Below, piece by piece: positions 1-11,623 of a DNA stretch of 64,000 nt (position 1 is its first letter; each line of letters begins with the position of its first letter). Source of the DNA: Camellia lanceoleosa (Eukaryota > Streptophyta > Magnoliopsida > Ericales > Theaceae); assembly GCA_025200525.1 (NCBI GenBank), contig CM045762.1, positions 30,336,196 to 30,400,195 on the forward strand, in the 5' to 3' direction. The notes under the pieces are model-generated. The model was not told the origin of the DNA, ran no database searches, and saw only the letters and a list, made by a program, of their open reading frames with translations. Made by a program: the position numbers and the translations under genes.

Positions 1-202
1 CCATTAGTGAGGCAATCAAACACGGCCATTGTTTTTGTGATTATTATGTTTCAAATCGATTTCATATTGAAGCACAACTTACTTGTCCAAATAATTGATT
101 TTTAAAGAATGTTCCTATGCATAGAAGTGGATATAGCTTATTTTGGGTTGCATGCTTGTGGGCATGAACTTTCACACTACTAACATTGCTCTTACCTTCC
201 AG

Positions 203-288
203 GACTCTGTAACCCAGAAAAAAGGATGTTGGAACTTCATCAGCAAGAGAGCTGTTCAGAGAGTCCAACTCTAGAATCCGATGATTAA
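203..288 (+). CDS. Candidate last exon of a gene running off the left edge
   Basis: A pyrimidine-rich tract ending in CAG (about 186-202) looks like a good 3' splice site. Behind it an open frame of 27 codons runs from 205 to a TAA at 286-288, with charged and polar content (Glu, Gln, Ser) typical of a protein C-terminus. I do not recognise the protein, and the upstream exons are outside the window. A diverged copy of the same segment follows at 330-435, which supports an origin in a conserved unit but could also mean the whole stretch is a decayed repeat. The product is unknown and no function is proposed. Confidence 0.35.
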
Positions 289-435
289 CATTCTTGCCTG
301 TGTGTTATCAAATTCTTCCATGCCTTTTTAACCCAGAGAAAAAGTCTTTGGAACTTCATCAGAAAGAGAACTGCTCGGAGTTGTCCAACCCTAGATTATG
401 ATGATCAACATTCTTGCCTCCATGGTATCAAATTC
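211..435 (+). repeat. Tandem duplication of the candidate terminal exon
   Basis: Positions 211-315 and 330-435 align over their length at roughly 80% identity by eye, 119 bp apart. Both begin AACCCAGA and end TATCAAATTC. The second copy keeps an open frame related to the first (shared residues LELHQ) but has lost the splice acceptor, so it lies downstream of the first copy's stop codon. Confidence 0.7.
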
Positions 436-762
436 AACTTGTAATCTTGAAAGGGGCTTTGGATAATGGCATTGTTGTTTTACGTTGACTCCACTGCTCC
501 TGTGTATTTTTGTATCCCGGCCATTTCTGTTTTTTCCCATTGATTTAAACTGAGCTAGAAATGTTTTTTTACAGAATTTAGGAATAGCTGTGTGGAGCAT
601 GAGCTACCATGTTGTACTAAAAAATGTATTTTTTATTTTTTTTATTTTTTTGAGATTAAATTTCAACTTAACAGAAAGTTCTGAAAATTTTTGCTTACTA
701 CATTTTGAAAAGATGGTTGATCAAGATGAGTCGTGTTGTTTTTTTTAGTTCTATTATATTTT
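436..762. other. AT-rich stretch, nothing recognised
   Basis: Possible 3' untranslated or downstream DNA of the gene on the left edge. It contains T-rich runs and no convincing coding frame. Confidence 0.5.
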
Positions 763-1020
763 GGTCCTATTTGGTAGAGCTGTGAGAAGGTGATTATAAC
801 TTATAACCTAACAGCTTATAACTTATAGCTTATACCTGTGAACATAAACTGATTTTTGACTTATAAATTAAAGTTTTTCCTTCCTCACTCAAAGAATAAG
901 TTGATTTTTGACTTACAAAAAGTTATAAGTTGTATTGTTAAGTTAAATTAAACACATCAAAATAGTTTAAATTAAACTAAAAATTGAAATAAGTCAGAAA
1001 TAAGACCTACCAAATAGGGC
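763..1020. mobile_element. MITE, family A, copy 1 (258 bp)
   Basis: The ends are inverted: GGTCCTATTTGGTAG at the left and its near-complement CTACCAAATAGGGC at the right. The interior is rich in TTATAACTTATA-type motifs. A second copy lies at 18713-18953 with the same ends and the same order of internal motifs. No transposase is encoded. The target duplication is unclear (TTTT on both sides), so the superfamily is left open. Confidence 0.75.
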
Positions 1021-1593
1021 TTTTGTTGTGTTGTGTTTGACTTGGGATTATCTTCAATTATGAATTCTGAAGAACATATTATATTTGTAATTAGGAAAAG
1101 GAGGGTATATTATATGTATCTGGTAGGGTTTAAAATAAAATCCATGACCGTAGGCAGGTACGCAGTGTCATTTTGTTTGGTGCTAACGGCTCAATTATAT
1201 AATCCATGAATATATTGGATTGACTTGTTCGGCAAATAATTGAAGTATGAACGTATTTTAAATTTATTGATTTTGAGATCCTGGCTTGATAGACTACTTT
1301 AAAAGGGAAATTCCCTCTACCGGTGTGTATTATATGTATTTTATCATAAATTGGTATAATTTTATTATAAAATTTCGTAATATTAATCACAAAATTTGTA
1401 ATCTCACCATAAATTGGTGTAACAAAAAATGTTGTACAAACTTTTGTTACAAGAATTATAAAATTTTAAATATTTTGTTATACTAATTTATGATGAAATT
1501 ATACATTTTGTAGTTGATGTTACGAAATTATACTCTAATTCTAGTGCGGTACATACATATGGTACACACGCTTTAAGAGTTTTCAAATTTAAA
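1021..1593. other. AT-rich intergenic DNA
   Basis: No coding frame with support. Between 1320 and 1520 there are several short degenerate inverted motifs of the type ATAAATTGGTRTAA, which may be remnants of a decayed element. Confidence 0.45.
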
Positions 1594-1745
1594 AGAATAA
1601 TGTTATATGTATCAATTAATGTACTAACTAGCATATTAACAGATGATGTGACATAATTTTAGAGGTTTTGAGTATTTATAATTTGTATAATAGGTGAGAT
1701 CTATAATAATGATATAATACATTAATTGGTACATGTAACACTACT
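1594..1745. mobile_element. Small MITE, family E, copy 1 (about 150 bp)
   Basis: The left end carries TGTTATATGTATCAATTAAT and the right end its approximate complement (ATTAATTGGTACATGTAACA). The interior has GATGATGTGACAT and TTTATAATTTGTATAATA. A second copy with the same order of motifs is at about 8685-8832. The borders are approximate. Confidence 0.6.
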
Positions 1746-2029
1746 GAATTTAAAATTATATTATAAAAAAAGTTGTGATTTAAAAAAAAACAAATTAAGT
1801 TCATAGATATTGAGAATGGTATGATCAAGTCATATTTGTTTTTTTTTTAAAAAAATTACTGTTATTTGTAAAAATAAATGTAATTATATCATATGATTGT
1901 CAATGTTTAATTACATGAATGTTTATTTTATAGATCTTCCAAAATCTAGATAAAACAATATAAATTCCAAGTGAATCCCACCACCAAAAAGCACAACATT
2001 CCTTCCTATTGTCATACTAGCACCATGTA

Positions 2030-2074
<45 letters not shown>

Positions 2075-4049
2075 ATCTTTTTAGTAAATGAATTCTGATC
2101 CATCTTAATTTCAACTATGATGGGTGCCCATGTTCAGGCTGTCCATGTGCTTCCACAACCACAATGGCATATCCCTATCTTTGCTGGTTGTAGCCCCCCA
2201 CACACAGTAGTGTAAGGGCATATTTGATTGGAAGGATTAGAGTATGGAATTGAGATTATTAATCCGTAGGTTCAATTATTCAATGTTTGTTTTGACATTT
2301 TATTTTAGGATTATTAATCCAATGGATAATTAATCCAATAAATTTGTTGAATTATTAGTAATGGGATAGGGGTGGAATTATGAATACTACACTGATTTGA
2401 TAGGATTATTTATACCTTACTATTACTAAATGTATAGATTTAGTAATGGAGAAGACATGGGGAAGATGAAGAATAGAACCCATACATGAAATTTTGAATA
2501 TACAGATAAATTTTGGAAAAATTGCCTATCAATGGTTTTGTCAAAAAATTATTACAGAATCATGAAAATATTTATAATTTTAACAATTATCAAACTGTAA
2601 TGAGAATTTTCGAAGAAGCAAAAAAAACCATGACAAGAAACATTTTCACCAAGTCTAATGTTTCCTTTTATGTAACTCAATGCATGTGGTTGATGGGTAC
2701 CAAAAACCCAACACCTCTGGTCAAGAAAAGAACCACTCAGATGGTCCCAACTTATTTAAGGCTGCAAATAAGTGGTGGCCATGGCCCAATGACCCGTCCA
2801 ATTTGTCTAGTTTGGTTTAATAATTTTGTGTAGTGTTTGGATCAATGGAATTGAATGAAATGAAATAAAATTATTATTTAAATAAAAAAACAAATTTTCA
2901 TGTTTGTTTGATTAGACTAAAAAAATAATAACAAATTTATTACTACAAAGGAATCAATTTTCACAATCTTAAGGGAATGATCATTCTATAAGAAAGTTTA
3001 TGGAATCATCATTCTATTTCATTCATTCCAATGAATCAAATAAAGTATTACGGTTTGAAAAAAAAAAAAATTTACTTTATAAGGTTTGGTTAGATTGAGA
3101 TTTTGAGGTCTTGTTTGGGAACATGTTATTTTAAAGATTTTTTGACTAAAAGATGAGGTAAAAAAAATTAGTATGTTTGAAATGATTTTTTGATTTTTTA
3201 CGAAGAGAAAATAAAATCTTTAATTTTTTAGTGTAAGTTATAATTTTTTTTAATTTTTTGAGTCTATTTAAATTTTGAACTGAGCTTAGAATGAGGAGTT
3301 TTGGTCCCATCTGACCTAGCCTGCTCATTAATAAAATATTAATATTAATTTTATGTTATTTAGATGCAAAATAAACTAAAAAAATAATAAAAGGAAAAAA
3401 AGTACATATATACACACTTCTTTTTAAGGCTTAAGCTATAACATTTGCTAAAAGACTAGTATTTATTTCACATTTGAATTTCATTAATGTTTTAAATTCA
3501 AATAATTATTGAAATATTTAAAGAATTTAATAGGCCTTCAAAAAAATAATTTAATAGGCGGTATGTAATGGGTTAAGTGGGTGAATTTAAAATTTTAAAA
3601 TTCATTTAAGATCGGATTTAAAATGGTTGATTATACCTAATCTAGGGTTGGGTCAAATTTAAAATGACATGCATATTCGTATTATATAGTGCGAGTTTAG
3701 CCTGATGATTGTTCACCCTTATTACAAACTAATTGAGTTAATTTTAATACAAAAATATTTAAACTCAATTTGTATATTAATAGAGATCAAATTTAAACTT
3801 GAGCTCAGCTCAAATACAATGTGGAAGAAGCTCAAGGTTGGCTTGCTAAAGATGAGGATATATTACACCCTGTCTTTCATACCATTTTATTATTGACTTT
3901 TAATTTTCTTTCCTCACTTTGATCTTTAACAAAAAAAAAAAAAATTTCCATTTATCACTGAATATTAGTTTACCCTCTTTCATTTTAAAATTATACATTT
4001 AGACTCTTTAATTATAAAAAGTCATAAAAGAACTCTCTTTTGGAGGGGT
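1746..4049. other. Intergenic DNA with no gene
   Basis: Contains a (CT)n microsatellite at about 2034-2070. A segment at about 3109-3290 resembles the Tourist-like family seen intact at 9522-9750 and 22617-22835 (GTTTGGGAACATGTTATTTT, then TTTTTGACT motifs), but its right end is lost. Open frames here are short and of biased composition, and none is supported. Confidence 0.5.
2034..2070. repeat. (CT)n microsatellite
   Basis: An uninterrupted run of about 18 CT dinucleotides. Confidence 0.95.
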
Positions 4050-4059
4050 GAAAATGACA

Positions 4060-4497
4060 TAATTTCAATAATTGAAGGGTTTATTTATACAGTTGCTTGG
4101 ATGTGGTTTTGGGTCTTGTTTTGTTTTGTTTTTATCTATTTCTTTCTTCTGTGTGTTTGTTGTTTTGGGTTTGTCTGGTCTGAAACCCTTGGTTTTGGGT
4201 TTGTTTGGCTGATTTTCTTTGAGTCCATCAGTGCAGATTTGTTTTAACTTACCCACTCTGTGGTTGGGATCGAAGATATATCTTGAACATGTTCTTTTGC
4301 CGAACTTTTATGATCGGCTCTGCTTTACAGTACGACTACAGACATGTAATGTGGGTTCAAATATTGTCATAGTTTTTTCTTCCTATGTGCTTCTCGTTGT
4401 ATTTTCACTTTGTTTGGTGTAAGTTTTAGGTTGGATGGACTCATGTAAATGCCGTTTGGCTTCTTGAATGAAATATTTCTTCCGATAAAAAAAAAGT
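4060..4497 (+). mobile_element. Probable 5'-truncated LINE or retroposon tail
   Basis: A T/G-rich segment less AT-extreme than its surroundings ends with GAATGAAATATTTCTTCCGA followed directly by a run of A. That ending is typical of the 3' tails of plant LINEs. No reverse transcriptase remains, and I found no clear target duplication. It could also be the 3' end of a processed gene copy. Confidence 0.35.
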
Positions 4498-6818
4498 GTA
4501 ATTAACCCTTTTCTTTATTTCTCCAAGTTTGAAAATTTTGAAAAATGCTGTATTTTTTGAACTTTTTTTTCTCTCAATATTTCTAAAACCCAGACCAAAA
4601 ACAGAAAACAAAAATATATTTCTGTACACATTTCAAAGGTGTAAACACCAATTCAACACCAAGTCACAAGAACACTCTTTCTCTCATATCACAACGGCTA
4701 TATTTTCTACAGCAAACTGTTTATTATAAAGAAACAGTTTGCCAATGATGATCCAAACGCCAACTAGTTTGGGTCGGTGATCCTATAATTTCTTTAAAAT
4801 TTTATTTTACTTTTTGTAGTTTTGCCCGTAATTTTTTATTTATTTAAAATCTAATAGTAAGTGATGGAGATATTACATTGCAACAAAATTAAAAGTATAG
4901 AGTTCAAACTGTTCAAATTAAAACTATAGAAACTAAAGTAACATTTTGCTTAAACTACCAGACTAATATGTGATTTACTCAAAAGAAGAAAAGCACCACA
5001 TGTACATGATTCGTACGTAATGTGTATATATGTACCCTTTTAATATGTGATATGATATATAGTTAGCGTATGTATTCTGTATTTGTGTGATGATTGATGT
5101 ACCAATTATCCAAATCACTACGCTTTGGATCTCATTATCAAAATAAAGTTCCAAATAAACTAAGTTTCTCGTGAGTTAGGCTTGATTTTATAAGGATTTA
5201 ATCATCCAAGTGAGTTACAAAAACCTCTAAATGCACTTCAAAAAAATTATTGAACATCCCAAATTCAAATTATATTGCCCAAACCTTAAAACTTTATAAA
5301 TTGGATTTAGATTGCTAATTGCACCCTATCTTTCATAGCTAGTTGGATGCCCTTGGTTTTTTTTGGTATTGTCAAGAACACCATTTTTACATAGTTAGGG
5401 TTCAACCCTAGACTTCATGAGCAGACCACAAAGCCCTACCACTAGGGTGGATCATTTGATGATGTATAATTGGGATAAAATGGCTACATTAAAAAGTTCT
5501 ACCAAACAAGCAATTCCTCCAATTCAATCTGTTCCTACACTAGCCAACACCCTCACAAATAATTGTACTAGTGTGCCTATCTTTGCTATTATTCCTCTAT
5601 AATTATTGTACTTGCACTTGCATTTCTTACCACCCATTATTTAGATTCTTCTCCCTCATCCAAATACAACAATTTACCAATTTGAGAAATGTTACTACAA
5701 TGAGTAACTTCATTTTCTCACAGTGAACATATTTTCAATGGTCTTTGAAAGCAACAAATTTATATGCACTAACTCATCATTTTTAAGTAGTGTTTAATTT
5801 ATTAGAATAAATTTAGACATGAATAAGATGATTGTTTCTTAACCTCCTAATAAAATGGCATTCTCCTAAATTGATGAATCTGTAATTATATTTCTTTTAC
5901 TAAACTAAATATGAGAATACGTATTTCGACAAAACAATCATTCTATTCAATTTTCATTCTAGTTAACCAAAAACTATGCAAGTTTCATTTTTCCAATTGC
6001 AGCTCTATGTTGCCAGAGCTTAGTAGCCATTGGATAAGGTTTAGCATGAGAAGTTACTTGGAAAATTCATCATATTATGTGATAGTGTATCTATCTAACA
6101 GTTTAAGGACACGTATATCTGATATAAAAATAAGAAATAAAGTGACCATGCATCTCTTTATTATTAAAAGACATACCACCTGTATTATAGACTAGACCTA
6201 CTAAGTAATTTTTCATTTTGGACCAATCGAATAGCAAGGTCACAAATGCAATTTTCATTTCTCTTAGTAGGGTAAATTTCTAATACCTCTCATTTTTCTT
6301 TCAAATTTTCATTGAATTCTATTAACGCCTCATTCAACTCTAACAAAAACTGTGAGAAAAATAAGACTATAAAAATTTTAAATTTGTTGTAATCAAATGG
6401 CAATTTGAGAAGCTAGCTAAAAGCTAAATTTTAGCTTTTAATTCATTTTGAGTTATATTAACTCTTATATTTTTTATACACAAAAGGGTAAAAAAGTCAA
6501 AAAAAAAGTTTTAAAAAACTAGCTTTTAACCAACTTTCTAAATATTTAAAATGAAGGTAAAACTATACCACTTTAAAATGTGTGATTTAAATATTATTTT
6601 ATTTTAATTTTAATTCTAACTCTAACGACTGAATTATATACTTGGCTTACTGTGACTCAAAATTTATATATGTTTGTATATAATTACTTAAAAAAATTAT
6701 AATAAAATTTTCCAAATTAGAATTCAAGCAAGGGACGAAAAGTCAAAAATTTTAGGTATACAGAGTGAATCAAACATAGAATACACAGATATAAAATAAA
6801 AATAAAAATTTCACTTTG
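4498..6818. other. Intergenic DNA with no gene
   Basis: AT-rich. Open frames at 5417-5602 and 5911-6195 have no recognisable domain, no splice context and no coding-like composition. No repeat family was identified here. Confidence 0.5.
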
Positions 6819-7245
6819 CTTGGTTATACTTTTTTAAAAACACTTTTTAGAAAATTTTACTTTCTTATTTTTTGTATTTTTTTGTTTTTGCGAAATTTTT
6901 TTAATATTTTAAGTAATTTTTTTTATACTTTTTAGACATACCTAACATAAATATACCTAAAAAGTAAAAAAATTAAGAAAAAAACCTTTTAAAAATCACT
7001 AAATACCAAAAATACAAAAAAAAATACTAAAATTCAATACATTTTTTTTGTATTTTCATGTATTTATTAATTTTAAAAAATATTTTTTCACAATTTTTTT
7101 ACTTTTTAGATACATCTAAGTAAGATGCATCTAAAAAAGTAAAAAAAAAAATGTTTAAAATTTTAAAAACATTCACTAAAAACAAAAAAATACGAAAATT
7201 AAAAAACTCAATTTTCAAAAAATCTCAAAAACTCAAACCAAACAC
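6819..7245. mobile_element. Foldback MITE, family F, copy 1 (about 427 bp)
   Basis: The whole element is close to a palindrome. The left arm reads inward through TTTTTTGTATTTTTTTG and the right arm carries the complement, ending CTCAAACCAAACAC. Inside are two smaller hairpins, each a pair of ACTTTTTAG / CTAAAAAGT arms (about 6927-6967 and 7100-7141). The same architecture is found at about 25257-25692. There is no coding capacity. Confidence 0.7.
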
Positions 7246-7814
7246 TGATTCATATTTGTAATTGTAAAATTTGTCTTCTATTTGTGTATTTTGCATTTTG
7301 TTCTCTATTTGTACGTAGCGCGTAAATCTATTTTCATATGCTAATTCTCCACCGCTCATACACTTCATAAAATTTTGTCTTCGATTGAAAATATTATAAT
7401 ACACTTATCTTCTTCTACTTAAATCCTTATTCTAAAATACCACAATCATCCTCTATCGCTAATGCCGTCTCTCTCTTATGCCATTCCCTCTCGTTGCCTC
7501 TTTTGTCGATAATCACTTTTCATCACTAATCATATACTCCTACAAGCATTCCTCGGCAAATTATATTCACTTTCGAGATTGACTGTAGAGGTTTAGCATA
7601 AAAGTAGGTAAGCTAGGAGTGACTGTGGTGATGAAGGGTTGAAAATGGTGGCAACTGAGGTGAATGAGGAATGGATAGGTAGAAGAAAAATTAAAATTTT
7701 GAAATTAAAGATAAGAATATTATTAAAATAAAGAGATGTATAATGAAATTTTTTTCTTTTAATATAATTAGTGAGAATGTGTTCATTAAATGTGTGTTAT
7801 GAAAAAAATTAAGA
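7246..7814. other. Intergenic DNA, nothing recognised
   Basis: Slightly less AT-rich than its flanks, without a supported coding frame. Confidence 0.45.
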
Positions 7815-8500
7815 TAAATTATCAATAAGTCCTAATAGCTGGATTTAATTCTCATCAAGTCCTATTGAAAATAAGTTTTAATAAAATTGTTGTTAAAAAT
7901 ATTTTTTTGTGACTTTTTTTGTTACGATTTTTATAAATTAACGCTAAAACTTACAATTAGTGACGTTTTCTGTGACGAATTTTTCAAACTGTTGTTGAGA
8001 GTTAAAAATTAATTACTTTTTTTGACGATTTTTTTAACCTGTCGTTAAAATTTAGAATAAATTACAAATACAGTCTTAAGATTTGATTAAAATACGAATC
8101 GCCCTTGTAGTTTTAAAAATTACATTCCACCTCCCGAGATTTTTAATTTCATAACAAATTGCTCATTTTATTAATAAATCATCAAATCAATTAATAGTTT
8201 TTCATGATATTAAAAATATGTTTCAATTAATAATTTAGATAATTTTATTATTTTATAGGAGAGAAATTATAAATTTTATTTTTCTAATTAATTTTGTTAA
8301 ATAAAAAATTTCTAACAAGGAGATATTTATAATTTTTTAAATCACAAGAGACAATCCGTATTTTAAATAAATTTCAGAAGATGTATTTTTAATTTATCCT
8401 AAAATTTATAATTAATGATATTTGTTCTTATAAAAAAATTAAATTATTATTAAAAATTAACGATTTTTAATTATCATAAAATCTATTAAATAATAAAATC
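7815..8500. mobile_element. Decayed element with GTCGCTAAAA-type tandem repeats, copy 1
   Basis: The segment starts near AATAAGTCCTAATAGCTGGA and contains degenerate tandem units of about 50 bp (TGTCGTTAAAA.., TTAGTGACG.., GTGACGAATTTTT). It ends near AAAATCTATTAAATAATAAA. The copy at 27238-27725 has the same beginning, the same repeat units and a related end. A MULE-type MITE (8055-8399) was inserted into this copy later. Confidence 0.6.
8055..8399. mobile_element. MULE-type MITE, copy 1 (345 bp, 9-bp target duplication)
   Basis: The element starts GAATAAATTACAAATAC and ends with the near-complement GTATTTTTAATTTATCC. It is flanked by a perfect 9-bp direct repeat TAAAATTTA (8046-8054 and 8400-8408), the duplication length of Mutator-like elements. 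The terminal inverted repeats continue with mismatches for about 100 bp. A second copy is at 61804-62151. Confidence 0.85.
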
Positions 8501-8684
8501 TATACGTACACCTCAAAAAATTAGGAAAAGTTAGTGTTCGAAAATAGAAGTGTCCGTACGTAACATAGCTGGCACAAAAGTTGCCCTGGGCTGACAAACC
8601 GACAAGATGGTGACCTCATCAGGCGCAAGTTAGCACCGACATATCACTTCTGGACTTTTCTTTTTTGTTTTGTTTTTATTTATA

Positions 8685-8832
8685 ATAATATTATATGTCT
8701 TAATTAATATACATATTAGATGATGTGCCATCATTTATATAATTTTAAATATTTATAACTTGTATAATAAATGTGATCAATAATAATATTATAATACTAA
8801 TGTATATATTAATTAGTACATGTAGTACCACT
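8685..8832. mobile_element. Small MITE, family E, copy 2
   Basis: Shares with 1594-1745 the order TTATATGTCTTAATTAATAT, then GATGATGTGCCAT, then TAACTTGTATAATAAATG, then ATTAATTAGTACATGTAGTA. The borders are approximate. Confidence 0.55.
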
Positions 8833-9113
8833 ATTTTATTCAAGTGGAAGGGACTGTTTGGGAGGTGGCCACTTTAAATGCTTCCATGTGATTACGAAAT
8901 TATATAGAAACCCTCCTCATGAGGGCTTTTGACTTGGCCCACCCTCATTAATGAGTTTATTCCCAACAATTTCACATCCAAACAATATCATTAGCTACTA
9001 ACGTATCTTACAAGTTTATATCAACATTAAATGGTGGGCTAGAGTCCTATTAATAACTAATGATATACATTATCCATATTAGGTGTCATATCTCATTCAT
9101 TACATAGATAAAG

Positions 9114-9455
9114 TTGGGTTGTTTTGAAAAATTGATAAAAAATTAATTTTTGACTTTTTATTAAATTTTTTGACTTTTTTGAAAGTGATTTGTGAAGTTG
9201 ATAAAAGCTGACTTTTTACTTTTTAGTTTAATATTTATTTATGGTGTCAAATCAAATTAAAATGATCAAAATATCCTTACCCAACATAAGGGATTTATTT
9301 TTTTATTTTTTTTCATAGGCCCTAATTTGTAATTTTAGGACTGTATTTTTGGCACTTCTCAAAAGAATTTTGTTACGTTTTTGATAATCACGTTTTTAGA
9401 AATTTTGTAAAAAAACGTGACTTTTTACTATATATGTTCCCAAAAGGACACTGTA
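9114..9455. mobile_element. MITE, family C, copy 1 (about 340 bp)
   Basis: The left end GGGTTGTTTTGAAAAATTGA and the right end TTCCCAAAAGGACAC are inverted. The interior motif GCTGACTTTTTACTTTTTAG and AAATATCCTTAC match the better preserved copy at 22847-23182. No coding capacity. Confidence 0.6.
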
Positions 9456-9521
9456 TGGGGGATAATTGTATTTGTGATTGAATTTTGTACACTTTAGTTT
9501 AGTTATTTTAGTTGAGATTAA

Positions 9522-9750
9522 GATTTCGTTTGAAAGAGGTTATTTTAATAATTTTTTAATTTTTTTAGATAAAATATAAGGTAAAAAAATTAGTATATTT
9601 AAAATGATTTTTTAATTTTTTACGAAAAGACGTGCAAAGAGTAGGAAGGAAAAAAAAATCTTTGACTTTTTGATATAAGTTATAGATTTTTTAATTTTTT
9701 TAATGACTTTTTAACTTTTAAGCTATAACAAACAGTTTTCAAACGAGGCC
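9522..9750. mobile_element. Tourist-like MITE, family B, copy 1
   Basis: Flanked by TAA direct repeats (9519-9521 and 9751-9753), as expected for PIF/Harbinger-derived Tourist elements. The right end TTTCAAACGAGGCC and the decayed left end GATTTCGTTTGAAAGAGG are inverted. Related copies are at 21294-21517, 21814-22004 and 22617-22835. Confidence 0.7.
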
Positions 9751-9753
9751 TAA

Positions 9754-10488
9754 ATAGGTTAAATAAGCAGACAAAATATTAGATCTTAACTATAATTATT
9801 TTACTTTTTTTTTTTCCTCACAAAAGTTTAAAAAAAAAATAAATAAATAAAACAAATCTTTTAGTCACAGGTTAATAAATAGTCCAAACACCAAAGAGTC
9901 AACCGAATTTTTTTTTGCTAAACGGTAACTAAGAATTTTTGTTATGTTAGTGAATGTTTGTGTAGGCTTTGCATTTGGTGTACTAGACAAGAATAGAATG
10001 ATTATTGTTTTAAATTATTGAATTGTGATTCCATATAGGCTTATTAATTTGGCTAAAACTAATGAAAGGCCGATTTTTTTTGGATTAACATTTTTCTTTT
10101 TGTGAATTTTTTAAAATTTTGAGCCAATTTTTTAAAATTGTCTAAATTTAGACAAATCTATTTTTTTTTTATTTAAAAAAAAATCAATTTTGAAAAAAAA
10201 AATCTTAAATATAAAATAAATAAGTTTTTATATAAAAAAACCTTACATATATTAACCTATTCTTGTATTTTTTTAGACTCTTAAAAAATATTTAATTTTA
10301 AACATATATATATGTATATATATATATATATATTTTGTGATCATCTAGTTGAGAAAAAGACAATTTAAAAGAAATTATCAAATTAAAAACCCAACAACTC
10401 AACTTGCAAAAGAAGCCATACAATATTACATATGTTTAGTTTTTATCAAACCAAATATGAAAATAGAATATTACATATCTTTTATTAG
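9754..10488. other. AT-rich intergenic DNA with a (TA)n run
   Basis: Includes a TA-rich microsatellite at about 10303-10332. No gene is visible. Confidence 0.5.
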
Positions 10489-10605
10489 GGTCTTGCTACA
10501 TCCCCTAAAAACATCCCCCTAATCTCCCTAATTTTCATATCAAGTAAAAAAAAAAAAAAAACAGTTTTCTAAAAAGGAAATTAGGGGGATTAGGGGTGAG
10601 GATTT
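10489..10605. repeat. Short palindromic element
   Basis: The arms CATCCCCCTAATCTCCCTAA and TTAGGGGGATTAGGGGTGAG are inverted around an A-rich loop, with weaker pairing outward (CTAAAAAC / TTTTAGGG). It is probably a small MITE. I found no second copy in the window. Confidence 0.5.
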
Positions 10606-10908
10606 TAGGGCTCCAAATCATTTCCCCTTTTATTATTATCAAACCAAACATGAAAATAGATATTCTGATAAAATGATTATTCTTTTACAATAAAACAAAC
10701 ACAGCCTAAGACATTGTTTAGATTTCAAATTTGTGAAGAAAAGAAGTTATTTCCCACTTGTTTTTATTTTCACTTTTATTTTTCTTTATTTTATTTTATT
10801 TTATTTTTTGATAAAAGGGGTAGTGCACTCAGGCAGTAATGAATGGTATTTCAACCACCCAAACCACCCCTTAATAACAAAACCAACCATCAATTAAAAG
10901 CTCACCCT

Positions 10909-10936
10909 CCAACCCAACCCAACCCAACCCAACCCA
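10909..10936. repeat. (AACCC)n minisatellite
   Basis: About five pentamer units of AACCC in a C/A-rich tract. This is not the plant telomere heptamer. Confidence 0.9.
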
Positions 10937-11623
10937 AACCTTTACAATGACAATATTGCCCCCTTCTCAAAGGAAAAAATTACCATGGTCTTGATTGATG
11001 GAGATTGAACTGTAACAACTAACAAGATAAACAATGAAGACAACACAAGTCCGACAATGGTATTCAAGAAGAAAAGATGAAATGAACCATTTTATTGATG
11101 AAATGATTGGGCAATGAAAGAACAACATTAATAACATCATCATCATTTTCATTCTGCCCCAATGGCTTCCATTGTTTTGTGTATATATTCATCATATATG
11201 TAATGTACATATCCTCATCTAAAAGCCAGCCAGCCACCCTTCTCTCTTTATCTCTCTCGGGAGTCCAGCTAAAAAAGCCGATATGATGAATTGTACATAT
11301 CTTTTAATGAACATGGAGAAACTAGAACAAGGCTGGCCTACATGAAATGAAAAAAGCACTTTGTAGGAAAAAAAGAGAAAAAAAGGAAATGGAGACAGCA
11401 GGAAGATGGAGCCGGAGAGAAATAAGAAATGAATAAATAAATAAAAACAGCGAACAGAACTAAATTTATCTCCCCCTGGGTTCTACTGGCATTGGCTCCT
11501 AATGATATCGCTATGTTGTAGTTGCTCAGTTTTTGTCACAGATGACTCGTAGTGAAGCTCGGTGTTTGGGAAGCAAGAAAAAAGGGAGGATGAACAATAG
11601 TACAGTGTACAGTCTCATGTATA

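Noticed and set aside
10909..10936. Interstitial telomere repeat
   Set aside because: The unit is the pentamer AACCC, not the plant heptamer CCCTAAA.
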